Below are positions 18,263 to 26,189 of a DNA stretch of 38,033 bases, in pieces. How positions within the stretch are numbered: the stretch's first letter is position 1; each line of letters begins with the position of its first letter. The DNA is from JBLHHI01 sp047614125 (GTDB taxonomy: Bacteria > Bacteroidota > Bacteroidia > NS11-12g > UBA9320): the NCBI GenBank assembly GCA_047614125.1, contig JBLHHI010000015.1, forward strand, positions 1 through 38,033. Direction: 5' to 3'. The notes beneath the pieces are model-generated. The model was not told the DNA's origin and made no database searches. It worked only from the letters and a program-made list of their open reading frames with translations. The position numbers and the translations under genes are program-made.

Positions 18263-18270
18263 TAATTTTG
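18263..18270 (+). promoter_or_regulatory. -7 element for the M42 peptidase gene
   Basis: TAATTTTG, a perfect TAnnTTTG box, 34 bases before the ATG at 18305. No convincing TTG at -33. Confidence 0.45.
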
Positions 18271-18304
18271 CGTTCATTATCACAAATAATAGAAGGCAAG
18301 AAGA

Positions 18305-19375
18305 ATGAAGAAAGACAGCAAAAAATTTCTTTTTAAATACCTAGACAATAATTCGCCAACCGGTTTTGAAATGGCTGGCCAAAAGCTTTGGCTGGAGTAC
18401 CTTAAACCCTACCTCGACGAATACGAGGTAGATGTGTATGGAACGGCCATTGGAATTATCAATCCCGGAAAGGAATACAAGGTGGTAATTGAAGCACACG
18501 CCGATGAAATTGCTTGGTTTGTGAACTACATTGACGAAAAAGGATACATCTATGTAATTCGAAATGGAGGTAGTGATACACAAATTGCCCCATCTATGCG
18601 GGTGAAACTGCACACTAAAAAAGGCAAGGTGGATGGCATCTTTGGATGGCCAGCAATTCACGTCCGTGATCGAGTAAAAGAGGTTACACCAAGCTTGAGC
18701 AATCTATGCATTGACGTAGGCGCTGATACTAAGGCGGATGTTGAAAAAATGGGGATCCACGTTGGAACCGTCGCCACCTTTGATGCACAAACGATGGAGT
18801 TGAATAAGCAATTTGTTGTTGGAAGGGCCTTAGATAATCGCGCTGGTGGATTTATGATTGCCGAAGTTGCTCGATTACTCAAGGAAAACAAAAAAGAACT
18901 CCCTTATACCTTATACATTGTAAATTCTGTGCAGGAGGAAATTGGCTTGCGTGGTGCCGAAATGGCCAGCAGAAGAATTAAACCAAACGTGGCCATTGTA
19001 ACCGATGTTTGTCATGATACGCACAGCCCCCATTACAACAAAAAAGAGCAAGGCGACACAAAGTGTGGTGGCGGCCCCTGTTTAACAACGGGTCCATCTG
19101 TTCAGAATAATTTGTTGGATATGATCATTAACGTAGCGGACAAGAAGAAAATTCCATTTCAACGAATGGCGGCCAGCAGAAGTACCGGCACCGATACAGA
19201 CGCCTTTGCCTACAGTGATGTTGGCTTGGCATCAGCCTTAATATCGTTACCGCTTAAATACATGCATACAACGGTAGAAACCGTTCATTATGATGACATT
19301 GACGCCGTAATAAAACTGATTTACGAAGTTTTGATTCAACTAAAATCGGGGCATGATTTCCGATATTTCACCTAG
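18305..19375 (+). CDS. M42-family metallo-aminopeptidase
   Basis: 356 residues, the usual M42 length. It keeps the two-metal site: AHAD with His65 and Asp67, the bridging Asp177 in RALDNRAGG, the general-base Glu211 and Glu212 in VQEEIGLRG, Asp234 in VTDVCHD, and His321 in the MHTTVE segment near the end. These tetrahedral-shell enzymes remove N-terminal residues (glutamyl or broader specificity) from peptides in the cytoplasm; some were misnamed endoglucanases. There is no signal peptide. The rhodanese-thioredoxin gene begins 27 bases later and is probably on the same mRNA, though a functional link is not obvious. Confidence 0.93.
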   Translation: MKKDSKKFLFKYLDNNSPTGFEMAGQKLWLEYLKPYLDEYEVDVYGTAIGIINPGKEYKVVIEAHADEIAWFVNYIDEKGYIYVIRNGGSDTQIAPSMRVKLHTKKGKVDGIFGWPAIHVRDRVKEVTPSLSNLCIDVGADTKADVEKMGIHVGTVATFDAQTMELNKQFVVGRALDNRAGGFMIAEVARLLKENKKELPYTLYIVNSVQEEIGLRGAEMASRRIKPNVAIVTDVCHDTHSPHYNKKEQGDTKCGGGPCLTTGPSVQNNLLDMIINVADKKKIPFQRMAASRSTGTDTDAFAYSDVGLASALISLPLKYMHTTVETVHYDDIDAVIKLIYEVLIQLKSGHDFRYFT

Positions 19376-19402
19376 TTTAAACCCTATTAAGAAAAACATA
19401 AA

Positions 19403-20155
19403 ATGCAATTCAATAAAAAAATTATAAAAAGCACATTGATCACAACGTTGGTTTTGGTTGCCATTGGATGTGGAACATCATCAAAATCCGTTGGTCAAAA
19501 TGCTCCTTCAGAAGTGCTTGGTGCTACTGCCTTTAACGCTCAAATAAAAGCAACGGTAAAACCTCAAATTGTCGACGTTCGTACATCGGAAGAGTATAAC
19601 AGCGGGTATATAAAGGATGCGATGAATCTAGACTTTTATGCTTCTGATTTTGATCAGAAATTGGGCTTGTTAAATAAAAACGATACCGTTTTTGTGTATT
19701 GTAAGTCGGGTAGGCGAAGTGCGGATGCCACTTCAAAACTAGTGGCGATGGGCTTTACCAAGGTATACGATTTATCGGGTGGAATTACGACATGGCGGGC
19801 GGTTAATTTACCACTTGCTGGAGATGAAAAACCTACCACTACTTCAGGAATGAGTGTTGCGGATTTCGACATGCTTTCATCGAGCGAAACATTGGTATTG
19901 ATTGACTTTTATGCACCCTGGTGCGGGCCGTGCAAGCAAATGGCACCTTATTTAGCGGAAATGAAAAAGAAGTATCCAGAAAATAAGCTAAAGATTGTTA
20001 AGATTGATGTGGACCAGAATTCAGTTATATCCAACCATTTTAAAATTGAAGGGATACCACACATTAAGGTATTTAAGGATGGTAAAGAGGTGTATACACA
20101 CACTGGCATGCTAAGAGAAGAGCAGATGATGGACGTGTTAAAACCGTATTTATAA
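19403..20155 (+). CDS. Envelope rhodanese-thioredoxin fusion lipoprotein
   Basis: 250 residues. A lipoprotein signal ends at VAIGC (Cys23). Residues about 38-140 are a rhodanese domain with the active-site loop CKSGRRS starting at Cys100, the sulfur-carrying cysteine. Residues about 150-250 are a thioredoxin with WCGPC (Cys174 and Cys177) and the cis-proline Pro219 in EGIPHIKVF. Rhodanese moves sulfane sulfur between thiols; thioredoxin reduces disulfides or persulfides. Linked in one lipid-anchored chain, the thioredoxin could recycle the persulfide of the rhodanese (inference). It is the second gene after the M42 peptidase. The tRNA-Ala promoter starts just after its stop. Confidence 0.92.
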   Translation: MQFNKKIIKSTLITTLVLVAIGCGTSSKSVGQNAPSEVLGATAFNAQIKATVKPQIVDVRTSEEYNSGYIKDAMNLDFYASDFDQKLGLLNKNDTVFVYCKSGRRSADATSKLVAMGFTKVYDLSGGITTWRAVNLPLAGDEKPTTTSGMSVADFDMLSSSETLVLIDFYAPWCGPCKQMAPYLAEMKKKYPENKLKIVKIDVDQNSVISNHFKIEGIPHIKVFKDGKEVYTHTGMLREEQMMDVLKPYL

Positions 20156-20171
20156 GCCGGTAAATAAAATC

Positions 20172-20202
20172 TTGGCGGTATAAGATTAATTATTGATTTT
20201 TG
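20172..20202 (+). promoter_or_regulatory. Promoter of tRNA-Ala
   Basis: TTG at 20172-20174, 20-base spacer, GATTTTTG at 20195-20202 (one mismatch to TAnnTTTG). The box ends 10 bases before the tRNA, nearly the same geometry as in the tRNA-Ser promoter at 35086-35113. Confidence 0.6.
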
Positions 20203-20212
20203 CCGCATAATT

Positions 20213-20286
20213 GGGGGATTAGCTCAGCTGGCTAGAGCGCCACACTGGCAGTGTGGAGGTCAGCGGTTCGACTCCGCTATTCTCCA
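20213..20286 (+). tRNA. tRNA-Ala (anticodon GGC)
   Basis: 74 bases folding as a complete cloverleaf. The acceptor stem GGGGGAT / ATTCTCC contains the G3-U70 pair that identifies alanine tRNAs. The D stem is GCTC/GAGC, the anticodon stem CCACA/TGTGG with loop CTGGCAG, the T stem AGCGG/CCGCT with loop TTCGACT. The discriminator is A; CCA is not encoded. Confidence 0.97.
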
Positions 20287-20300
20287 CTCAATTCACAAAT

Positions 20301-20328
20301 GCTGTCTTGTAAAAGACAGCATTTTTTT
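20301..20328 (+). terminator. Terminator after tRNA-Ala
   Basis: Perfect stem GCTGTCTT / AAGACAGC with loop GTAA, followed by A and seven T. Confidence 0.9.
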
Positions 20329-20454
20329 ATGTCTAGTTGGGATGATTAAGATGAATATTGCGCCATTTTAAATCCTGAATTCATTTTACATGTTTTGTAC
20401 ATCCGTTCATCATGTCAAGTCCATCCTTAAATTTCATACATCCTCTACAAACAA

Positions 20455-21426
20455 TCACTTCGCCTCCATCCTACCTTTAATCTTTTGATGCTGATAGGCA
20501 GAATCTAGCCCAATGCGCTCCAAATCATCTCCAATACGCCAATCCAACCGCAAATGAGGTTGCCCAGCATCCACCCAAGCTGTAAACCATAGGCTGCCCA
20601 CAAACTCAATAGAAGCGCGTAAACGCGCCTCTACCATGCCATTAAGCATGTTGTGATATTCTTCACAAAAATGGGTTGAATAGGTTTGAACAACTTGACG
20701 GCCGCGATCTTCAAAGGTGTATTTTTTAGTTTCAGATGTATGCTCAGTGGCCTGCAATTCAAAACTCAATACGCTGTCAACTGCAGCATAGCTCTGTTCA
20801 AATCGCATCCAAACTTCATGGGTTACATTGTCTACATAACGGGCCTTTCCTACAAAGTAATTGTAATCCGATTGAAAGAGTTCCGGCAATCGAGATTCCC
20901 ACAAGCCGTGAATGCCATGTTGATTTGTTTTCTGGCCATTGTAGTTTCCTGTAGCGTGAAGCGGCACATGCAAGTCGCCCACATAATGTCCCAAATCTGC
21001 GCTTAACCGTAAAATGGCTTTATAGTCGTGCGCTTTAAATGCCTCGGTTAACTGGTACTTAACTAAGATTACATGCCACGGAACAATGCCGTATTTTAAC
21101 AAACTGTCTTGTCCATATTTGGCAACTGCATCCTTCCAAGTATGAGGAAGAGTATCTAACGGAACCTCATTCTCATAATGATCAGCGTCTAAGAAATGTC
21201 GAGGCGCCTCATTTTCAACAACGTACCGCCTTTTATCGGCGTTTACTGCTGAGCTTACAATGTAATTTAAATGCATCTTGTAAAAGCCAAACATCGAATC
21301 AGGCAAGGTATAAACGGCTATTTCATTAATGGTTTTGTGGCCTAGAAACCCCCATGGATAAATTACAATGGGAGTAAAAAAAAAGCACAATGCGAGAAGG
21401 ATGGAAGTTAGTTTGGTGGTTTTCAT
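20455..21426 (-). CDS. S1/P1-nuclease or zinc-dependent phospholipase C-like secreted protein
   Basis: 323 residues. The signal peptide ends so that the mature chain would begin with WGFLGH; in S1/P1 nucleases and zinc phospholipases C the N-terminal Trp itself binds zinc. Further ligand-type motifs are HFLDADHY, LSADLGHYVGDLHVPLHA and GIHGLWES, together giving the His/Asp set of the trinuclear zinc site. The protein should act in the periplasm or outside the cell on single-stranded nucleic acid or phospholipid; sequence alone does not decide. It is followed upstream in the same direction by the rhomboid gene (50-base gap). A perfect box TATTTTTG on minus lies at 21431-21438, only four bases before the ATG. 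Confidence 0.85.
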   Translation of the reverse strand: MKTTKLTSILLALCFFFTPIVIYPWGFLGHKTINEIAVYTLPDSMFGFYKMHLNYIVSSAVNADKRRYVVENEAPRHFLDADHYENEVPLDTLPHTWKDAVAKYGQDSLLKYGIVPWHVILVKYQLTEAFKAHDYKAILRLSADLGHYVGDLHVPLHATGNYNGQKTNQHGIHGLWESRLPELFQSDYNYFVGKARYVDNVTHEVWMRFEQSYAAVDSVLSFELQATEHTSETKKYTFEDRGRQVVQTYSTHFCEEYHNMLNGMVEARLRASIEFVGSLWFTAWVDAGQPHLRLDWRIGDDLERIGLDSAYQHQKIKGRMEAK

Positions 21427-21430
21427 ATTC

Positions 21431-21438
21431 CAAAAATA
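21431..21438 (-). promoter_or_regulatory. Possible -7 element for the S1/P1-like nuclease gene
   Basis: Minus-strand TATTTTTG fits TAnnTTTG exactly but ends four bases before the annotated ATG, which would give a leaderless or near-leaderless mRNA. No -33 TTG. Confidence 0.25.
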
Positions 21439-21476
21439 ACACAGAATGTTTAAATAGTTTGGAAGTTCGACCTTAT

Positions 21477-22253
21477 TTAGTCAGGATGACTCTTTGGTTT
21501 GTAAACTATTCTGAAATTTGCTGGATCTGATCCATCTTGAGTTGCACTGGTATTTCCCAGCTGCTTTTGCTCGTGATGCCTTTTAACGATTTCTTGGATT
21601 TCTTCCTCTTCCTTCATACGCTTCCACCACTCTGGCATGTCTTCTTCGGTTTCACCTTCAAAAGGATCGGGGTCGTCGCTTGGTCCATGTTTACGGAAGG
21701 TAAAGGCCATGGCAATACCCGATATGGTTCCAAACAAATGGCCTTCCCACGAAACCTGATTCCCAGATATATTAAACTGTGGAAATAAGCCCCAGACCAT
21801 ACTTCCATACAAAAACACCAAGATTAAAGCCACTGCAGCAAGGCTTTGGTTCTTGCGAATAATTCCACTAACCAGTAAAAAAGTAACTAATCCATACACC
21901 AAGCCACTGGCACCAATATGAATGGACCATGAATCGCCAAAAAACCAAACACCCAACCCGCTGATCAGCCAAATTCCTGCAAAAATTTTAGGACTTTCTT
22001 TAAAAAAGAAATGGATTACAAAAGCGGATGATACAAGAAATGGTACTGTGTTTGAAAAGAGGTGGCCAAAATCGCCGTGCAAAAATGGGCTGGTTATAAC
22101 ACCTATGAGCCCTTTGGCGCTTTTAGGGTTAATGCCAAATTGATTTAAATTGAGGTTGTATTGAACATCTACAAAATAAACCAACCAAAAGAAAACCACA
22201 AAAACTGCAGGCCATATAATATTGTCAAGAATTTGATTAACCAGCTTATACAT
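21477..22253 (-). CDS. Rhomboid-family intramembrane serine protease
   Basis: 258 residues with six or seven membrane helices. The catalytic pair is visible: GASG with Ser116, and His172 in WEGHLFGTISG. The oxyanion-side motif HLFSN (His64, Asn68) is also present. The family cuts substrate proteins within or near their membrane segments. The C-terminal about 65 residues (SDDPDPFEGETEEDMPEWWKR onward) form a charged cytoplasmic tail. It starts two bases after the stop of the lipoprotein gene upstream, so the two are translationally close and likely share an mRNA. Confidence 0.92.
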   Translation of the reverse strand: MYKLVNQILDNIIWPAVFVVFFWLVYFVDVQYNLNLNQFGINPKSAKGLIGVITSPFLHGDFGHLFSNTVPFLVSSAFVIHFFFKESPKIFAGIWLISGLGVWFFGDSWSIHIGASGLVYGLVTFLLVSGIIRKNQSLAAVALILVFLYGSMVWGLFPQFNISGNQVSWEGHLFGTISGIAMAFTFRKHGPSDDPDPFEGETEEDMPEWWKRMKEEEEIQEIVKRHHEQKQLGNTSATQDGSDPANFRIVYKPKSHPD

Positions 22254-22255
22254 AG

Positions 22256-22717
22256 CTACTTAACATTCATGTTCTGCCAACCTTCGGCATCCACGATGGC
22301 TTGCAATTGCTTGGTAAACTCATCCAATTTTTTAGGGTGTTCTCCTGTAATTACGATCTCTTTCTCGATCTTTTTATAATTGAAGCCCAAAACGGTGCTT
22401 GGCAGATCTGAAACATAGCTTGGGTAATCCTTAAGATAATCTTCCCAGTTAACTGAAGCCATCGAATTAAAGAGTTCTTTAGTTTCTTTCTTACTCAGCT
22501 GTTTATGCCATTCGCCTACCATATCGGTAAACCGATCTCCAGTAAACTTCACCACTCCATCTGAAGTAACAAGCATTTTATAGATTGGGCAGGTGCCGTA
22601 GCACGCAGTTCGTTGAAAGGTTATAGAAGCATTTTTGGGTACGTTCTTTTGTGCGCCGCAGCCGCCCAATATAAAAATACTGGCCACAATCAAGAGGTTT
22701 GTTAACAGCTGTTTCAT
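22256..22717 (-). CDS. Small lipoprotein, DUF6438-like
   Basis: 153 residues. The lipoprotein signal ends at LGGC (Cys20). The mature part opens with ITFQRTACYGTCPIYKMLV and goes on with GVVKFTGD; a Cys-x-Gly-x-Cys-Pro-x-Tyr pattern of this type is what I recall for DUF6438 proteins, which have no known function. The two cysteines may form a disulfide in the periplasm. The gene sits between lolA (55 bases upstream) and the rhomboid protease (two bases downstream). Confidence 0.75.
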   Translation of the reverse strand: MKQLLTNLLIVASIFILGGCGAQKNVPKNASITFQRTACYGTCPIYKMLVTSDGVVKFTGDRFTDMVGEWHKQLSKKETKELFNSMASVNWEDYLKDYPSYVSDLPSTVLGFNYKKIEKEIVITGEHPKKLDEFTKQLQAIVDAEGWQNMNVK

Positions 22718-22772
22718 TTGTTCGTTTTCCCTATTACCTTAGGTTAAACATGTTATGGTGGTAAGTGTTTGC

Positions 22773-23429
22773 TTAATTTCCGTTGAGTTTTATAACAATA
22801 ACACCGGGTTTATTCTTTTCGTCAAATTTAAAAAAGGTGTCATTAATGTTAATGTTCCCATTAAAACCGGTCACAGCGTAGGTTGCAACACTCCCATTTT
22901 TATTCATAATCGACATATCCTCAATCTTATGGGTGGATTTCTCGATGCTCAATTTAACTTTAAAGTACGGCCTATTTTTGTTGGTAGGTGTAAGTTCAAT
23001 TTGTTGTACTTTCTTACTTCCCTTTATTGACTCACCCGTATACCGGTAGTTAAATCCTTTTTCATAGATGGTAAAAATGTCAGCAGGATTAATCTCTTGA
23101 TCATCCGGATTGTAATCCGAGATCTGAACTTCATTTTCTTCTTTAAAATACGTCCACATTGTTTTCCCGTCGCAGTAGATTTCCTGCCCGGTCATATCAA
23201 TTCTGAATTTCTTTCCTTTTAAATATAGAGTGCCGCTTTGTTTGATGGCGCCGCCATTAGATTGCTTAACGTTTAAGGCAAATTGAGCCTTAATAGTTTT
23301 GTACGCCTTATACGTCTTACTTACATCTCCAAGAATCTTTGTGGCCGTTGCATCTTGTGCAGTTAAAAAACCTGGACTGAAAGCAAAGATGCCGGTTAAC
23401 AAAAGGAGGAAGGTGATTTTGTTTTTCAT
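22773..23429 (-). CDS. lolA: LolA-like outer membrane lipoprotein carrier
   Basis: 218 residues. A signal peptide ends near GFLTAQ. The mature domain has the LolA/LolB half-barrel pattern: repeated amphipathic strands (GTLYLKGKKFRIDMTGQEIYCDGKTMWTYF) and ADIFTIYEKGFNYRY. LolA takes lipoproteins released from the inner membrane and carries them through the periplasm. It lies 62 bases after ftsK in the same orientation with no terminator or good promoter between them, an order I know from other Bacteroidota. A related DUF4292 or LolA-like paralogue is possible, but the full-length LolA pattern is good. Confidence 0.82.
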   Translation of the reverse strand: MKNKITFLLLLTGIFAFSPGFLTAQDATATKILGDVSKTYKAYKTIKAQFALNVKQSNGGAIKQSGTLYLKGKKFRIDMTGQEIYCDGKTMWTYFKEENEVQISDYNPDDQEINPADIFTIYEKGFNYRYTGESIKGSKKVQQIELTPTNKNRPYFKVKLSIEKSTHKIEDMSIMNKNGSVATYAVTGFNGNININDTFFKFDEKNKPGVIVIKLNGN

Positions 23430-23491
23430 AAAGATATGTTTTCTACACTTTGTTTTTGTGATTGATCCACGTTTCTAGCTGTGGCATCTCG

Positions 23492-25975
23492 TTATTGTTC
23501 ATTCAAAAATTGTTCCAAAGCATATTCGTCAGGCAGGAGCACCTGGCGCGCTTTGCTGCCTTCGAACGAACCTACAATATTAGCACGTTCCAATTGATCA
23601 ATCAAACGACCTGCGCGGTTGTATCCTATTTTAAGTCGGCGCTGAAGCAAAGATGTGCTTCCTTGTTGAGCCACCACCACGATTCGTGCAGCGTCTTCAA
23701 ACAAGACATCTAGATCATCCGGATTGAGATCTTCTGTGTTTCCACTCGATTCTTCAGCGATCTCCGGAAGGATGTACGCCGACGAATACCCGCGTTGTTC
23801 ACCAATAAAAGCTGTAATCATCTCAACTTCCGGTGTATCAACAAATGGACACTGCAGGCGCACTAAGTCGCTGCCGTTGCTAAAAAGCATATCGCCCTTT
23901 CCAATAAGCTGATCTGCACCGTTGCCATCGAGTATTGTTCTTGAATCAATTTTAGAACTTACTCTAAAGGCTATTCTAGCCGGGAAATTTGCTTTAATGG
24001 TACCGGTAATGATGTTAACGGATGGGCGTTGGGTAGCTAAAACTAAATGAATACCGATGGCTCGAGCTAGTTGAGCCAATCGAGCAATTGGGTGCTCAAC
24101 CTCTTTACCAGCCGTCATTATTAAGTCGGCAACTTCATCAATAACCACAACGATGTATGGCAAGAATCGATGCCCTTCATTTGGATTTAACGTTCGCTTT
24201 AAAAACTTGGCGTTATACTCTTTAATGTTTCGTACCAAGGCATCTTGAAGAAGTGCATATCGGTTGTCCATTTCCACACAAAGGCTATTTAATGTTCTAA
24301 TAACCAGCTTATTATCGGTCAGGATGGCATCGCCTTCACCTGGTATTTTTGCCAAATAGTGCCGTTCAATTCGTTGATATAAGGTGAGTTCAACCTTTTT
24401 GGGATCCACCAAAACGAACTTTAACTCGGATGGGTGTTTGTTGTAAAGCAGCGAAACCAACAAAGCGTTTAATCCAACCGACTTACCCTGCCCCGTAGCT
24501 CCAGCCATTAATAGGTGAGGCATTTTAGCCAAATCGGCAACATACACTTCATTTGATATGGTTTTACCCAGACAAACTGGCAGGTCGTGCTTCGAATTTT
24601 GGTACTTCTTGCTAAGGATGTTCGAGCGCATCGAAACAATCTCAGCTTCTTTATTGGGTACTTCAATGCCGATGGTTCCTTTGCCCGGAATTGGAGCTAT
24701 TATGCGAATGCCCAATGCAGCTAAACTCAGCGCTATGTCATCCTCTAAATTTTTTATCTTGGATATCTTAACCCCTGGTGCTGGAACAATTTCGAATAAG
24801 GTTACCGTTGGACCAATGGTTGCTTTTATCTGAGAAATATCGATTTTGTAGTTCTTCAGTGTTTCAACAATCAGATCCTTGCTGCGTTTTAAATCCGCTT
24901 CGCTAACTTCGGTTTTCTGATCATCGTAGGCATTTAGAAAGTTTATGCTTGGAAACTTGTACGACGACAGATCCAAGGTTGGGTCATACGGCGTATCCAC
25001 CGTATTATGGGTTATATCCTTGGCTTTAACAGCATCATCTTGAACCCCTTTATCGATTTCTAGATCCAAATCAGCCTCCTCAATTTTGGTTTCATTTTCA
25101 GGGTCGGAAACATTGCGAACAATTTCGAAATCTGATTTAGATTCTGGAACGGGAACTGTTTTAACCTCAATTTGATCTTTCTCAAAAAGTGATTCCGTTG
25201 GTATCAATACGTCAATGTCGTCGTCATCATAATCTTCATCATCGTGGTCGTGGCCGGGGTCAAAGGAACTTTTAGACTTCCTTTTATCCACAATTTTGTT
25301 TACCCAAGAAGCAATGATTTGATATAAGTCGATTTCAAAATTCCAAATAAGAATGCTTGCCAAAGCAGCCACCAATACTAGAATAACGCCAAAAACTCCC
25401 AACAGATATTTTAGTCCAGAATAGAGTTCAAATCCAAACAGGCCAGCCAATACGGGGTAGGTTCTATGAAAAATAAGAGCCAACAGCACACCGAAAAAAC
25501 CTATGGTCATAACGGTGTATTTGAGTGCTTGATATAGGTTAAACTTTCTTGAATTTGTGTAAATGCGTAAACCGATGATAACGGTGAGATAAGGTATCAT
25601 AAAGGCGGTCAACCCAAAGCCGCGATGCATGAGTTGAAAACTTAGCTGGGCTCCTAATAACCGCATCCAATTGCGAACGGCTTCTGGGTTTTGTTCGAAA
25701 TATACATCACTTCCAGAAACAACGCTGTCGTCTGCCTTCCAGGTAAAAAGAAAGCTGAGCATAGACAAGAACATAAAAATGGCGAAAAGACATATAAAGC
25801 CTCCCACAATCTTTCGAGTTCGATTATCGCGCAGCAAGAAATGATCCATCCAATTAATCTTTGTCTTGGTGGCCAATTTCCCAGTTTTTGCTCTCGGAGT
25901 GCTCGTCTTCTTTTTTGTACTTGCTTGTTTCTTTGCCATTTTTTTTGCCTGACCCATAGTGGTTGATGATTCCAA
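23492..25975 (-). CDS. ftsK: FtsK/SpoIIIE DNA translocase
   Basis: 827 residues. The N-terminus is very Lys-rich (starts at Met1, Met7 or Met13 are all possible), then four membrane helices (about 55-78, 115-137, 150-172, 185-212), an acidic linker with HDHDDEDYDDDD (about 240-330), the alpha/beta motor with Walker A GATGQGKS at 492-499 and Walker B VVVIDEVADL, and a C-terminal gamma winged helix (about 755-827) that reads KOPS-type sequences. FtsK sits at the division septum, pumps the chromosome termini apart and activates XerCD at dif. The linker is much shorter than in E. coli, as in other Bacteroidota. A perfect -7 box lies 20 bases upstream; lolA follows. Confidence 0.97.
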   Translation of the reverse strand: MESSTTMGQAKKMAKKQASTKKKTSTPRAKTGKLATKTKINWMDHFLLRDNRTRKIVGGFICLFAIFMFLSMLSFLFTWKADDSVVSGSDVYFEQNPEAVRNWMRLLGAQLSFQLMHRGFGLTAFMIPYLTVIIGLRIYTNSRKFNLYQALKYTVMTIGFFGVLLALIFHRTYPVLAGLFGFELYSGLKYLLGVFGVILVLVAALASILIWNFEIDLYQIIASWVNKIVDKRKSKSSFDPGHDHDDEDYDDDDIDVLIPTESLFEKDQIEVKTVPVPESKSDFEIVRNVSDPENETKIEEADLDLEIDKGVQDDAVKAKDITHNTVDTPYDPTLDLSSYKFPSINFLNAYDDQKTEVSEADLKRSKDLIVETLKNYKIDISQIKATIGPTVTLFEIVPAPGVKISKIKNLEDDIALSLAALGIRIIAPIPGKGTIGIEVPNKEAEIVSMRSNILSKKYQNSKHDLPVCLGKTISNEVYVADLAKMPHLLMAGATGQGKSVGLNALLVSLLYNKHPSELKFVLVDPKKVELTLYQRIERHYLAKIPGEGDAILTDNKLVIRTLNSLCVEMDNRYALLQDALVRNIKEYNAKFLKRTLNPNEGHRFLPYIVVVIDEVADLIMTAGKEVEHPIARLAQLARAIGIHLVLATQRPSVNIITGTIKANFPARIAFRVSSKIDSRTILDGNGADQLIGKGDMLFSNGSDLVRLQCPFVDTPEVEMITAFIGEQRGYSSAYILPEIAEESSGNTEDLNPDDLDVLFEDAARIVVVAQQGSTSLLQRRLKIGYNRAGRLIDQLERANIVGSFEGSKARQVLLPDEYALEQFLNEQ

Positions 25976-25995
25976 CCTAGTTTAGGAGCAACCCA

Positions 25996-26003
25996 CAAAG
26001 ATA
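25996..26003 (-). promoter_or_regulatory. -7 element for ftsK
   Basis: Minus-strand TATCTTTG, a perfect TAnnTTTG box, 20 bases before the first possible ATG of ftsK. No TTG at the ideal distance. Confidence 0.45.
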
Positions 26004-26066
26004 AACGGCTGGAAATGGGATTTTGGTTTAAAATCATTTTTAGGTTGTGGAAAGCAATTACTCCTG

Positions 26067-26107
26067 TTGCCTTTCAAGACAATGAGCAAGGCAATTGCCT
26101 TTGAAGA
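26067..26107. repeat. Short direct repeat with embedded 14-bp palindrome
   Basis: TTGCCTTTCAAGA (26067-26079) and TTGCCTTTGAAGA (26095-26107) match at 12 of 13 bases, 28 bases apart. AAGGCAATTGCCTT at 26088-26101 is a perfect palindrome that shares the second copy. It lies in the 214-base space between ftsK and rnz; nothing else is evident there except an AT-rich hairpin at 26155-26184. Confidence 0.5.
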
Positions 26108-26189
26108 TTGGCCTCATGTGATTTAAGGCAGCTCAACCGAAGCTTGATCTTTGATTTATAAGAGTCTGAATCCATTCTTATAAAATATT

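Noticed and set aside
26155..26184. AT-rich hairpin after rnz as a terminator
   Set aside because: A nine-pair A/T-dominated stem with a 12-base loop and no T tract in the minus direction; too weak to call.
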